From Lewinella sp. W8 (GTDB lineage Bacteria; Bacteroidota; Bacteroidia; Chitinophagales; Saprospiraceae): a stretch of 64,000 nucleotides of DNA. A program made the position numbers and the translations under genes. The stretch's first letter is position 1. Every line of letters begins with the position of its first letter. Location: NCBI RefSeq assembly GCF_004375085.3, contig NZ_SNAQ03000003.1, positions 1-64,000 of the forward strand. The letters are read 5' to 3'. The notes under the pieces are model-generated. The model was not told the origin of the DNA. It searched no databases and was given only the letters and a program-made list of their open reading frames with translations. Of the stretch, positions 26,632-35,069 are shown piece after piece.

Positions 26632-27402
26632 ATGGGCATGCGCATCGCTCTTTTGGGCTACGGCAAGATGGGACGAATCATCGAGGAGTTGGCGATCGCC
26701 GACGGTGATGAAATCGTCCTGAAGGTGGACGAATCCAACCGGGACGACATCGGTCCGGAGGATCTGTCGGCCGCCGACGTGGCCATCGAATTCAGTCGGC
26801 CGGAAGCCGCCGTAGGCAATATCGAACTGGCCCTCAGCGCCGGGGTTCCGATCGTGGTAGGAACCACCGGGTGGCTACACGAACTGCCGGCCATTACCCA
26901 ACGGGTGGAGCAGGAAGCTGGCGCCCTTTTCTGGGCTTCCAACTTCAGTGTGGGGGTTAACGTATTCTTCGCCACCGCCAAACGGGCGGCCGAACTGCTG
27001 AGTTCCTTCGGTGGGTACCGGGCGTCCGTGGAGGAAATCCACCACGTGCACAAACTCGATGCTCCCAGCGGGACGGGGATTACGCTGGCGGAAACGGTAG
27101 CCGCGGCCATGGCGGACTACGACAGCTGGGAATTATCCTCCGTTGACAGCGCTGCCCCACAGAAGCGCATTGCACCTGCGTCCGCGCCAAAAACTGGAAA
27201 ACAACCGCTGCCGATAAGCTCCGTTCGTCGGGACGAGGTGCCCGGAACCCACCGGCTGAGTTTGGTGTCCGAAGTCGATACCCTGGAAGTCAATCACCGC
27301 GCTCATTCGCGTAGGGGCTTTGCCCAGGGAGCTCTGGTGGCCGCTCGCTGGATACGGGATAAGCGGGGCGTGTTCACCATGAATGATCTGTTGGGGATTT
27401 AA
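26632..27402 (+). CDS. dapB: 4-hydroxy-tetrahydrodipicolinate reductase
   Basis: A 256-residue cytosolic enzyme of lysine/diaminopimelate synthesis. The nucleotide loop GYGKMGR, the FSRPEA strand, GTTGW, and the catalytic block EIHHVHKLDAPSGTG are all present. The C-terminus (NHRAHSRRGFAQGALVAARWI) completes the fold. Between the Trp at about 165 and the PI strand there is an unusually long Pro/Ala/Lys-rich stretch (PQKRIAPASAPKTGKQPL). It overlaps one copy of the dispersed TTGCACCTGCG repeat. ATG at 26638 is an alternative start. The gene is not with other dap genes. Confidence 0.93.
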   Translation: MGMRIALLGYGKMGRIIEELAIADGDEIVLKVDESNRDDIGPEDLSAADVAIEFSRPEAAVGNIELALSAGVPIVVGTTGWLHELPAITQRVEQEAGALFWASNFSVGVNVFFATAKRAAELLSSFGGYRASVEEIHHVHKLDAPSGTGITLAETVAAAMADYDSWELSSVDSAAPQKRIAPASAPKTGKQPLPISSVRRDEVPGTHRLSLVSEVDTLEVNHRAHSRRGFAQGALVAARWIRDKRGVFTMNDLLGI

Positions 27403-27452
27403 CGCCACTCAGCGGGACGCCAAAAAATTGACCAGCAGCGCACTCCGTGTTC

Positions 27453-27460
27453 TATCTTTG
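27453..27460 (+). promoter_or_regulatory. -7 element of the propeller-protein gene
   Basis: TATCTTTG, 26 bp before the start at 27486, with an ATTG box about 22 bp upstream. Fits the Bacteroidota consensus. Confidence 0.5.
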
Positions 27461-27485
27461 CCGCCATACTCAATTCCACCCATTG

Positions 27486-28373
27486 ATGCGATTCCTTATT
27501 TGTGCCCTATTGTTTCTGGCTGGCAGCCTCAGCCTGGCGGCCCAGCTCCCCAACACCCAGGTGTATGTTTTTGACATTGCCCAAAAAGACACTAGCCTGG
27601 TATTTTCCAAGCCTCGCTACCTGACGGCCTTCAACCAACTGGGGTACAACAATCAACCCCACTGGCTGGATAGGAACGTCCTGATGATGTCCGTGCAGTT
27701 GCCGGAAATGGAGCAGCCCGACATCTTCAGCTTTGACCTGAACACGAACACCCGCACGCGGATGACCCGGACCCGCTCCGGCGAATACAGCCCCAAGGCC
27801 ATCGGCGACGGCCGTAAATTTTCGGCCGTACGTCAGGAATACCTCGGTCGGGACACGGTGCTGCGCCTCTGGGAGTTCCCCGCCAACCTCACCGACAATG
27901 GCCGGCCGGTATTCAAATACATCAACGGCATCGGCTACTACGAGTGGCTGAATTCCTCGCAGCTGGCGCTCTTCATCGTCGGTAACCCCAATACCCTGGC
28001 CATTGCCTCGGCCGATTCGGATCGCCCCCGAGTGCTGGCTACCGAAGCTGGCCGCTGCTTCAAGCGCCTGCCCAACGGTAATCTCGCCTACGTCTCCAAG
28101 GCCGAACCCGGCTGGACGCTGGTGGAGCAAAACCTCTACCGTCTCAACGATCCTCCGCGCCTGGTAACCACCGTTGTTCAGGGATCGGAAGACTTTGCCA
28201 TCCTCCGCGACGGCAGCTACCTGATGGCTGGAGGAAGCAAAATTTTCCGTTTTGACCCCATCCGCTCTCCCCAGTGGACGGAGGTGGTGGACCTGCGGTT
28301 CTACGGCATCAAGAACATTACCCGTTTGGAATCAAACGGCTTTGGACAACTGGCCATCGTGGCCGAAAACTAA
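27486..28373 (+). CDS. Secreted TolB-like beta-propeller protein
   Basis: Starting at 27486 gives a signal peptide, MRFLICALLFLAGSLSLAAQ; a longer frame begins 13 codons upstream inside the promoter. The 295-residue product shows repeated blades typical of PD40/WD40-like propellers: YNNQPHWLDRNVLMMSV, DIFSFDLNTNTRTRMTRT and SGEYSPKAIGDGRKFSAV. TolB-type propellers bind proteins or peptidoglycan-associated partners. No enzyme residues are seen. It lies between dapB and alanine dehydrogenase on the same strand, but with its own promoter, so it may be independent. Confidence 0.72.
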   Translation: MRFLICALLFLAGSLSLAAQLPNTQVYVFDIAQKDTSLVFSKPRYLTAFNQLGYNNQPHWLDRNVLMMSVQLPEMEQPDIFSFDLNTNTRTRMTRTRSGEYSPKAIGDGRKFSAVRQEYLGRDTVLRLWEFPANLTDNGRPVFKYINGIGYYEWLNSSQLALFIVGNPNTLAIASADSDRPRVLATEAGRCFKRLPNGNLAYVSKAEPGWTLVEQNLYRLNDPPRLVTTVVQGSEDFAILRDGSYLMAGGSKIFRFDPIRSPQWTEVVDLRFYGIKNITRLESNGFGQLAIVAEN

Positions 28374-28452
28374 ACCCGTGCTGCCTCGATTTGGCGGCCA
28401 GCCGGCCTAACCGTCCGGATTTATCTAACCAAGACCAAATTTAACTACGAGC

Positions 28453-29538
28453 ATGATTATTGGTTGCCCTAAAGAAATTAAGAACAACGAATACCGGGTG
28501 GCACTTACCCCCGGTGGCACTATGGAGTTGGTTCGCCGCGGACATACCGTATACGTACAGACTGGGGCTGGCGTCGGTAGCGGCTACAGCGACGAGGACT
28601 ACGTGGAGGCCGGAGCCGAGGTGTTGCCCACCATCGAGGACGTCTACGCCAAGTCAGAAACCATTGTGAAGGTCAAGGAGCCCATCGAGGCGGAGTACGA
28701 CCTGGTCCGCGAAGGACAGTTTCTGTTCACCTACTTCCACTTCGCCAGCTCCCGCCCCCTGACGGAAGCCATGGTGAAGAGTGGTGCCATTTGCCTGGCC
28801 TACGAAACCGTCGAGGGCCCCAACGGCGGCCTGCCCCTTTTGGTTCCCATGAGTGAGGTGGCCGGCCGGATGGCCGTCCAAAACGGCGCCAAGTACCTCG
28901 AGAAACACGCCGGCGGACGCGGCATCCTCCTCGGTGGCGTCCCCGGGGTTCCTCCCGCGCGGGTCCTCATCCTCGGTGGTGGGGTAGTGGGCATGGAAGC
29001 GGCCAAAATGGCCGCCGGTCTGCACGCCAACGTCATCCTGATGGACATCAACCTGGAGCGCCTCCGCTACCTGGCCAACGTCCTGCCCGCCAACGTCACC
29101 CTCGTCTACAGTAACGAGTACAACATCCGCCACGAACTTCCCCGCGTGGACCTGATCGTGGGTGCCGTACTCATTCCCGGAGCCAAGGCTCCCCACCTGA
29201 TTACCCGGGAAATGCTCTCGGAGATGAACGACGGAACGGTGGTCGTTGACGTCGCGGTCGACCAGGGAGGTTGCATCGAGACCTGCCACCCGACTACCCA
29301 CGAAAACCCGACCTACGTCGTCGATGGCGTGACCCACTACTGTGTGGCCAACATGCCGGGTGCCGTGCCCTTTACCAGCACGCTGGCCCTCACCAACGCC
29401 ACCTTCCCCTACCTGCTGCAGATTGCGGAAAAGGGATGGGAACGCGCCACCATGGAGAACGAAGGACTGGCCAAAGGACTCAACGTCGTACGCGGTAAGA
29501 TTGTCTATCAGCCCGTGGCGGAGGCCTTCGGGATGTAA
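28453..29538 (+). CDS. ald: Alanine dehydrogenase
   Basis: A 361-residue NAD-dependent enzyme that interconverts alanine with pyruvate plus ammonia. The catalytic Lys75 (VKVKEP) and His96 (YFHFA) are at the positions known for this family. The NAD loop is LILGGGVVGMEAAKM near 170-185, and NMPGAVPFTSTLALTNATFPYL closes the active site. The length is normal. It is cytosolic and stands alone; it may supply pyruvate or fix ammonia. Beginning CPKEIKNNEYRVALTP is characteristic. Confidence 0.96.
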   Translation: MIIGCPKEIKNNEYRVALTPGGTMELVRRGHTVYVQTGAGVGSGYSDEDYVEAGAEVLPTIEDVYAKSETIVKVKEPIEAEYDLVREGQFLFTYFHFASSRPLTEAMVKSGAICLAYETVEGPNGGLPLLVPMSEVAGRMAVQNGAKYLEKHAGGRGILLGGVPGVPPARVLILGGGVVGMEAAKMAAGLHANVILMDINLERLRYLANVLPANVTLVYSNEYNIRHELPRVDLIVGAVLIPGAKAPHLITREMLSEMNDGTVVVDVAVDQGGCIETCHPTTHENPTYVVDGVTHYCVANMPGAVPFTSTLALTNATFPYLLQIAEKGWERATMENEGLAKGLNVVRGKIVYQPVAEAFGM

Positions 29539-29607
29539 TCCGGACCATCCGAAACCGTATATTGAATGGCCCGCGAGATAGCTTGCGGGCCATTTACCTT
29601 TCAAGCC

Positions 29608-30186
29608 ATGTCGTACACCCTTACCCCACTGCCCACCCGAAGCCCCACTGGCCAACGCTACGGGATGATGAAGGGGGCGGAACGGATGAGTTTCCGGGAA
29701 GTATTCAACGGTTGGAGGCAAGACGACGCTTTTCGGTTGGCCTACCACGAAGCGTTGAAACAACAGTCTGATCTGGCCGCCTTCTGGGAGCACCCGTTGG
29801 TCACCAGCCAAACGCTGGATGCACCCTACGAATGTGCGCTGGTATCCAGTGGAGCCCTGGCCCGGTTGCGTCCCAATCCGGAGCCGTTTGGCGAATACCT
29901 CCGCGGAAAGACGGGCACCGTGGCTTTTGCGAACTTACGGGGAGATGCGATGATGGTCGTTCCGGCCGCCGGGCCGGAGGGGCAAGGGTACGCTCACCTC
30001 CTGGACTTCGTCCGGGAGGCCTCCCCGGGGGAATTGCATGATTTCTGGCGAGCCGTTGGCCGGGAAACGCTGCGGCTGTTGCCCCAGCGTGGGGTATACC
30101 TGAATACGCACGGCCTGGGCGTAAGTTGGTTGCACGTCCGACTGGATTCCCGCCCCAAATACTACAGTTTTGCGGCTTACCGATGA
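29608..30186 (+). CDS. Conserved protein, possibly DUF6940
   Basis: The start at 29608 (MSYTLTPLPTRSPTG) is taken because the upstream extension falls in a GC-rich palindrome-like gap. The 192-residue product has no signal peptide or membrane segment. Conserved-looking segments are SFREVFNGWRQDDAFR, APYECALVSS, DAMMVVPAAG and GVYLNTHGLGVSWLHVRLD. These resemble the DUF6940 family as I remember it, but I cannot confirm it. Function unknown. It is followed 68 bp later by the TMEM175-like gene. Confidence 0.5.
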   Translation: MSYTLTPLPTRSPTGQRYGMMKGAERMSFREVFNGWRQDDAFRLAYHEALKQQSDLAAFWEHPLVTSQTLDAPYECALVSSGALARLRPNPEPFGEYLRGKTGTVAFANLRGDAMMVVPAAGPEGQGYAHLLDFVREASPGELHDFWRAVGRETLRLLPQRGVYLNTHGLGVSWLHVRLDSRPKYYSFAAYR

Positions 30187-30254
30187 AGCGGGGTGCGGGA
30201 CCCTAATTCTGGCACCGAAGGTCAATCTTTTCCGCGGGACCCGTAAATTTCGGT

Positions 30255-30884
30255 ATGAAAGAATCTAAAAGCCGGGTGGAGGCCATCAGTGACTCCATCT
30301 TTGCCTTTGCGGCGACCCTGGTAGTGGTCTCGCTGGATATTCCGGAAGACTTCACCGAGCTGAAGGCTTCCCTGGGTAGTTTTATCCCTTTCGGCATCAG
30401 CTTTTTCGCCCTGGTGATGATCTGGCGGACCCACTACAACTTCTTCCGGCGTTCGCAATTTGTTGATACCTGGGTGATTGCCCTCAATATGATGATGCTT
30501 TTTGTGGTGCTGTTCTACGTCTATCCCCTGAAATTTCTGGCCAACCTGGCCTTCGGGGAGGCCAAAATCTCGGGTTGGGATCAATTTGCCGAACTCTTCG
30601 AATTGTACAGTCTGGGCTTCGCGGCTATCTTCTTCTTCCTGGGCATGATGTACTTTGCGGCCGCCCGCAAACCGGCCACGAACGCGAAGTTGATGCGCTT
30701 CTGGGGGCGTCACTTTCTGATCTTCACCGGGATGGGGATACTCAGTATCATCCTCTCGCTCACGGGCGTTGGCCTCCGGATTGGTCTGCCTGGATTCGTT
30801 TACGCGCTGTTGGGGCCCCTGTGTTATCTCCACGCCAGGCTTTATGGTGGTGCTACCGAAACGGAGGAGGATGCAACGGAATAA
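30255..30884 (+). CDS. TMEM175-family (DUF1211) potassium channel-like protein
   Basis: A 209-residue membrane protein with about six membrane segments. The first carries the family signature RVEAISDSIFAFAATLVVVSL, the segment that lines the pore in characterised TMEM175 channels. A second block FALVMIWRTHYNFFRR is also typical. Bacterial TMEM175 proteins conduct potassium as tetramers. The gene overlaps the start of the next gene (DoxX-like, 30871) by 14 bp, so they are co-translated. Confidence 0.87.
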   Translation: MKESKSRVEAISDSIFAFAATLVVVSLDIPEDFTELKASLGSFIPFGISFFALVMIWRTHYNFFRRSQFVDTWVIALNMMMLFVVLFYVYPLKFLANLAFGEAKISGWDQFAELFELYSLGFAAIFFFLGMMYFAAARKPATNAKLMRFWGRHFLIFTGMGILSIILSLTGVGLRIGLPGFVYALLGPLCYLHARLYGGATETEEDATE

Positions 30885-31260
30885 GGAGCGGCTACCGTGG
30901 GGAAACTTCGCCATTGCGCTGGTGTGGTTGCTTAACGGCCTTTTGGCCAAAGTGATGGGGTTGGTTCCCCGGCACGAGGCAATTGTGGGCGAAATTCTGG
31001 GCTCGACCTACTCCCGGGAGCTGACCCTGCTAATTGGCCTGGGAGAGATGGCCCTGGCGGGCTGGATTGTGGTGGGCAAATTCCCGAAGCAAACGGCCAT
31101 CGGGCAAATCATCATTATCCTGAGCATGAACGCCCTGGAGACCCTGTTGGCGCCGGAATGGCTCCTTTGGGGCAGGTGGAATTTCCTTTTCGCCCTGATA
31201 TTTTGTGGCTTCATTTACCTGGAGGCTTTTTACCTCCGGAAGAGCCAACAATCAACCTGA
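30871..31260 (+). CDS. DoxX-like (DoxX_3) membrane protein
   Basis: The start at 30871 (MQRNKERLPWG) overlaps the stop of the TMEM175-like gene. The 129-residue product has four predicted membrane segments and the block NGLLAKVMGLVPRHEAIVGEILG, which is the hallmark of the DoxX_3 subfamily. The longer in-frame reading from 30769 crosses the channel gene and is rejected. DoxX-like proteins are often in small operons with DUF2071, as here. Function unknown; some relatives form redox-linked membrane complexes. Confidence 0.8.
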   Translation: MQRNKERLPWGNFAIALVWLLNGLLAKVMGLVPRHEAIVGEILGSTYSRELTLLIGLGEMALAGWIVVGKFPKQTAIGQIIIILSMNALETLLAPEWLLWGRWNFLFALIFCGFIYLEAFYLRKSQQST

Positions 31261-31296
31261 CCGGTTACGGTCTCTTTCAATAAATGTTCCGAAAAC

Positions 31297-32055
31297 ATGA
31301 TCCGCCTACCCAGCCATCCCTTTGGCGTTGATGCTTTTTTTCGTCGGTCGGTGGTACTGACGTTTGCGTTACCGCAGGTGCAATTATTGCCCCGGTTGCC
31401 GGCGCCTCTGGAACTGGACGGTTTTGCGGATCAGTATGGATTTGTGGCCTTTGCCCTGGTGGATACCACCGCCCTGCGCCCCAGTGGTTTCCCGGACTGG
31501 ATGGGCCAGGACTTTTTCCTGGCCGGCTACCGCATTTTCGTTCGCTTCCGCGATGAACGGGGAAGAAGGCTCCGGGGTCTGTACATCCTCGAATCCCAAA
31601 CGGACAGTTGGCGCATGACCCTGCTGGGTAACGCCATGACCCACTACAATTACCGCCGCATCACGGTAGGCGGGGAAGACCAGGAGGACCGTCAAACCAT
31701 CTTTTCTCCCAGCGAAGGTTTTTCGGTCACCTATTCTTCCGCCGACGATGAAGCCGGGTTGCCTCCGGGTAGTCCCTTTTCCTCCTGGAAGGAAGCCCGT
31801 CGCTTTGCCGGACCGATGCCCTTCACCTTTACCTACCTTGCGCAGCAGGACCGGGTCATGATTGTGGAGGGGGTACGCCGGGACTGGACGCCGGTACCCG
31901 TCAACATCCACGACTGGAAACTACCCTGGCTCGACCGTCAGGGCTGGGGAGACGCCGTACTGGCCAGCGCCTTCGAGGTAACTAACGTGCCCTATCACTG
32001 GAAAAAAGGAAGAACGGAATCATGGAGACCAAACGAGTACCCTGGCAGGGGGTAA
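31297..32055 (+). CDS. DUF2071 (YqjF-like) protein
   Basis: A 252-residue cytosolic protein matching the DUF2071/acetoacetate decarboxylase-like barrel. Blocks include YGFVAFALVDTTALRPSGFPDW, YRIFVRFRDERGRRLRGLYILES and NVPYHWKKGRTESW. The activity is not known. It follows the DoxX-like gene by 36 bp, and its 3' end overlaps the methyltransferase gene by 34 bp, so the whole run is an operon. Confidence 0.8.
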   Translation: MIRLPSHPFGVDAFFRRSVVLTFALPQVQLLPRLPAPLELDGFADQYGFVAFALVDTTALRPSGFPDWMGQDFFLAGYRIFVRFRDERGRRLRGLYILESQTDSWRMTLLGNAMTHYNYRRITVGGEDQEDRQTIFSPSEGFSVTYSSADDEAGLPPGSPFSSWKEARRFAGPMPFTFTYLAQQDRVMIVEGVRRDWTPVPVNIHDWKLPWLDRQGWGDAVLASAFEVTNVPYHWKKGRTESWRPNEYPGRG

Positions 32056-32774
32056 AGAACATCGTCCGGTTCAATTACCACTTCTATCTCCTGGCTGCGG
32101 TTGGCATCGGGGGCTTGTTGGTGGTGGCGGCCTTCAGTTCCGGGTGGTTATCCTTATTGCCGCAAGTTCTCGCGGGCATGGTACTGGTGACCACCGCGGT
32201 ATCCCTGCTGGTTTCCGCCTGGATTTATGACTGGTCGGATCTGTATTCCTTCGGCTGGCTACGACTTCGGGACCGTCCCGGCAAAATTACTTCGGTGATC
32301 AACATCCACGCAGGTTTTGACGAAACCAGTCGCCCGCTACGCCAGCTCTTCCCCGATGCCTCCCTGGAAGTGTATGACTTCTACGACCAAGAGCGGCACA
32401 CCGAAGTGTCCATTGCCCGCGCCCGGCGGGCTTATCCACCTTATCCGGGAACCATCCGGATGGACGCCCGTCGGCCGGAAACCATCTCCGGGCGGGCTGA
32501 CCTCATTTTCCTGATGCTGGCGGCCCACGAAATCCGGGACCGCGAAGAACGCCTTGCGTTCTTTCGTGGACTATCCGAAAAACTACTGCCGGGAGGGGAG
32601 TTGGTGGTCCTGGAACATTCCCGCGACTGGATAAACTTTCTGGCCTTCAACCTAGGCTACCTGCATTTCTACGCCCCACGGGAATGGCGGACGACTTTTT
32701 CCCGGGCGGGATGGACCATTCGTGAGGAACATCGTCTCACCCCCTTCTTGCGCGCCTACTATCTTGTGACCTGA
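32022..32774 (+). CDS. Membrane-anchored class I SAM-dependent methyltransferase
   Basis: A 250-residue protein. Two hydrophobic segments (about residues 22-42 and 48-68) anchor a Rossmann-type methyltransferase domain. The SAM-binding loop is the unusual NIHAGFDETS, where a GxG would be expected; LEVYDFY and the LIFLMLAAHEI/LLPGGELVVLEH strands fit. Substrate unknown. It overlaps both neighbours (DUF2071 by 34 bp, the next gene by one base, TGATG), which indicates translational coupling. Confidence 0.75.
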   Translation: METKRVPWQGVKNIVRFNYHFYLLAAVGIGGLLVVAAFSSGWLSLLPQVLAGMVLVTTAVSLLVSAWIYDWSDLYSFGWLRLRDRPGKITSVINIHAGFDETSRPLRQLFPDASLEVYDFYDQERHTEVSIARARRAYPPYPGTIRMDARRPETISGRADLIFLMLAAHEIRDREERLAFFRGLSEKLLPGGELVVLEHSRDWINFLAFNLGYLHFYAPREWRTTFSRAGWTIREEHRLTPFLRAYYLVT

Positions 32775-33169
32775 TGGAAGTACAAATTCAAATCGTGGGT
32801 GGCCTTCTGTTGGTGCTGGCCATCATTCACGTCATCTTTCCCCGGTATTTCAACTGGAGGGAAGAGCTGGCCGGCCTGCAATTGATCAACCGGCAAATGA
32901 TGCAGGTGCACACCTTCTTTATTGCCCTGACGGTGGGCCTGATCGGACTGTTATGCCTGACGTCGGCTCCGGAAATAGTGGGCACCCCGCTGGGGCGAAA
33001 ATTGGCGATTGGGTTGGCCGTCTTCTGGGGCCTGCGCTGGTGCTTCCAGTTTTTTGTTTACTCCCCGGACCTGTGGAAAGGAAAGACCTTTGAAACCACG
33101 GTACACGTGGTCTTTGGCCTGTTGTGGACCTACCTTGCCTTCTTGTTCACCCTCGTGGCCCTAGGCTGA
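32774..33169 (+). CDS. Small four-segment membrane protein
   Basis: A 131-residue protein with four predicted membrane segments and a conserved-looking FPRYFNWREELAGLQLINRQMMQVH loop containing several charged residues. The shape resembles small proteins of DoxX-type clusters. Function unknown. It is last in the plus-strand run starting at 30255, and its start ATG overlaps the methyltransferase stop. Confidence 0.7.
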   Translation: MEVQIQIVGGLLLVLAIIHVIFPRYFNWREELAGLQLINRQMMQVHTFFIALTVGLIGLLCLTSAPEIVGTPLGRKLAIGLAVFWGLRWCFQFFVYSPDLWKGKTFETTVHVVFGLLWTYLAFLFTLVALG

Positions 33170-33170
33170 A

Positions 33171-33238
33171 ATTTGGCGCTAGTTTGGATTTTACTAATTG
33201 ACCCCCATAGGTCAGAAAAGTAAAACCTAAACAAGCTC
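33171..33238. repeat. Foldback repeat relic with GAGCTTGTTTAGG end
   Basis: An imperfect hairpin has arms about 33183-33203 and 33210-33231 (TTTGGATTTTACT.. against ..AGTAAAACCTAAA). The right end, minus strand, reads GAGCTTGTTTAGGTTTTACT. It shares TTTGGCGCTAG and the GAGCTTGTTT end with the 161-bp element at 41262-41422, so it is a shortened relative. It ends exactly before the stop codon of the lipoprotein gene at 33239. Confidence 0.6.
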
Positions 33239-33667
33239 TCACTCTTTGCGGGGCTGCCAGCCGGACAAGCGCAGTCTTCCCGTGATTTCTCCCTTCACCA
33301 GGTCCCTTTTAACCTCTTCAATGCGACCCCGTCCAAAACCATAGGTGCCGATTTCCAGCTTTTGGGCAATCTCGGGATGCTGTAATTCATCCAGCAAGTA
33401 GGTGATGCCGGCGCGGTCGGTGAGGGTGTAGACGGCGCTCGGTTCGCGGCCAAGTGCGGAGGTCTTCTGGTATCCCGCCACATAAAATTGCCAGCCATCA
33501 ATGAGCTGCAGGGGCTCCAGCACGGGCTCCAAAGCGCCGTGGTCCTTCATCCGCAGGAAACTCAACTCCACCTCCAGTTGATCGGGGGGAATGGAAGATG
33601 CATCAAAGTCTTGCCCTCCGCAGGAGAGGAGCAAGGTGGCGAGAAGAATCAGGGAAGGGAGGCGCAC
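33239..33667 (-). CDS. Small lipoprotein of unknown function
   Basis: A 142-residue protein starting with a lipobox signal, MRLPSLILLATLLLSC, cysteine at residue 16. The mature part is a short alpha/beta domain with GWQFYVAGYQKTS and TLTDRAGITYLLDEL. I recognise no family. Its stop codon touches the foldback repeat at 33171-33238. It is convergent to the operon ending at 33169. Confidence 0.6.
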   Translation of the reverse strand: MRLPSLILLATLLLSCGGQDFDASSIPPDQLEVELSFLRMKDHGALEPVLEPLQLIDGWQFYVAGYQKTSALGREPSAVYTLTDRAGITYLLDELQHPEIAQKLEIGTYGFGRGRIEEVKRDLVKGEITGRLRLSGWQPRKE

Positions 33668-33862
33668 TTTTTTGCCGGTAATTTACGGGGCTTTTTGTGC
33701 TCCTACGGTACGGAACGTAGGGGAAAGATGGTCCCCTGCTCCGGGGATGGTCGTGGTTAGGGGGCGAGAGGACCGTCATGATACTGAAACGCACCACCAC
33801 TTCCGGCATCAGTTGGGTCAAGGTGGGAACCTTCTGTTCAAGACCAAAAATTACCAACGGCC

Positions 33863-34846
33863 ATGATCACACGTTTGTGCATTGGGCTTCCGCTCCTCCT
33901 TATTGTCCTGAACCTGGGGCCCCTTTACGGCGAAGCACTAACCGGCGAAACCGGTTTACATTGGCAACCTTTGGAGGGTCAGATGTCGATTGAGGTAGTT
34001 GATGTTTCCCGGTTCTGTCGATTGGTTCCGCCCGCCAAGAAAGTCAGGATTGAAGAAACCGTGCTATACGGGGTGGCCCACTACAAGATTACCACCCCAA
34101 AGGCTACCTATTTTCTGGACCGCCTGGCCGGGGGCTTTTCGTCGATCATCGATGAAGATGGTTGGGACTGGGTGGCGTACCGGCCCGCCAGGAACAAAAC
34201 GGTACCCGGGTCGGCCGGTAACGCCTTCCGGGGTCTTCCCAATATGGTCTTTCTGCCCGGTAGGGACGAGGGCGCCGGGCACCCGGGCTTTTCGGCCACC
34301 CAATCGGTGAAAAAGGTGGCCAAAAACCGGATTCGTTGCGTGAGCAATTCGGGAAAGTTTGTCTGGGAATTCACCTTTTGGGACACCTACCTACGCATGG
34401 AACTACTGAAGACGGATCCGAAACTGCCCCACTGGATTCTGTACGAGGGGCCGGTGGGCGGAACCTACCACCCCGCGGAGGCCTACTGGGGAACGGCAGA
34501 CAGCATCAGCTACCAAACCCCCAATCTGATGGAGGGTGGCCCCCGGTTGCTCAACGAATCCTGGTGCTACTTCGGAGACAAAAATACTCCTCGGGTCTTC
34601 TTTGCCGTCCAGCAGCAAGCCGACGATCACCCTGATTTACTGGCCTACATGGGGGCGGAAGCCGCGGGGCTGAAGTCTTCTGACGGGATGATTGTCTTTG
34701 GCTTTGGCCGGGACGGCAACACGCGACCCCAAATAACCGCTCCTAATACCTACTACTTCGGGTTTTATCCGCACAATCTTCACCGGGAACCGGACAAGCG
34801 GAAAGAACTACGGGTATTTATTGAACTACTCCGACGAATGAATTAA
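33863..34846 (+). CDS. Secreted protein of unknown function
   Basis: A 327-residue protein with a signal peptide (LCIGLPLLLIVLNLGPLYG). Features are KITTPKATYFLDRLAGGFSSIIDEDGWDW, then PNMVFLPGRDEGAGH, and EGPVGGTYHPAEAYWGTADS with aromatic and acidic clusters. It suggests a carbohydrate-active or sugar-binding beta-sandwich. I know the type as a conserved hypothetical protein, but cannot assign a reaction. No lipobox or T9SS tail. Confidence 0.55.
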   Translation: MITRLCIGLPLLLIVLNLGPLYGEALTGETGLHWQPLEGQMSIEVVDVSRFCRLVPPAKKVRIEETVLYGVAHYKITTPKATYFLDRLAGGFSSIIDEDGWDWVAYRPARNKTVPGSAGNAFRGLPNMVFLPGRDEGAGHPGFSATQSVKKVAKNRIRCVSNSGKFVWEFTFWDTYLRMELLKTDPKLPHWILYEGPVGGTYHPAEAYWGTADSISYQTPNLMEGGPRLLNESWCYFGDKNTPRVFFAVQQQADDHPDLLAYMGAEAAGLKSSDGMIVFGFGRDGNTRPQITAPNTYYFGFYPHNLHREPDKRKELRVFIELLRRMN

Positions 34847-35069
34847 GGTTCCGTTGAAATGAACCCGGCCGTACCCATACACCCGGCACCCGCACCCCGT
34901 GGCAATTTCTAAAAAACCAGTGGCCCCTAAGCGCCCCGCAGAACCCGGGGACATTGCCTAAGGGTAAGCTACTCCACTTGACCCAAGGTGCTATTTAATT
35001 TTGGAACCACGAGCACTCTGAGCCCCCGGTGCTTATCCACCGATTACGCATGGTCCTTACCCAAATGCA
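34847..35069. other. Short intergenic gap, convergent
   Basis: 223 bp between the unknown secreted protein and the phosphatase gene. It contains GC-rich short inverted words (CCCCG..CGGGG near 34935), but no clear terminator or gene. Confidence 0.5.

Noticed and set aside
28654-29811. Minus-strand frame opposite alanine dehydrogenase
   Set aside because: Antisense to a canonical enzyme with all active-site residues.
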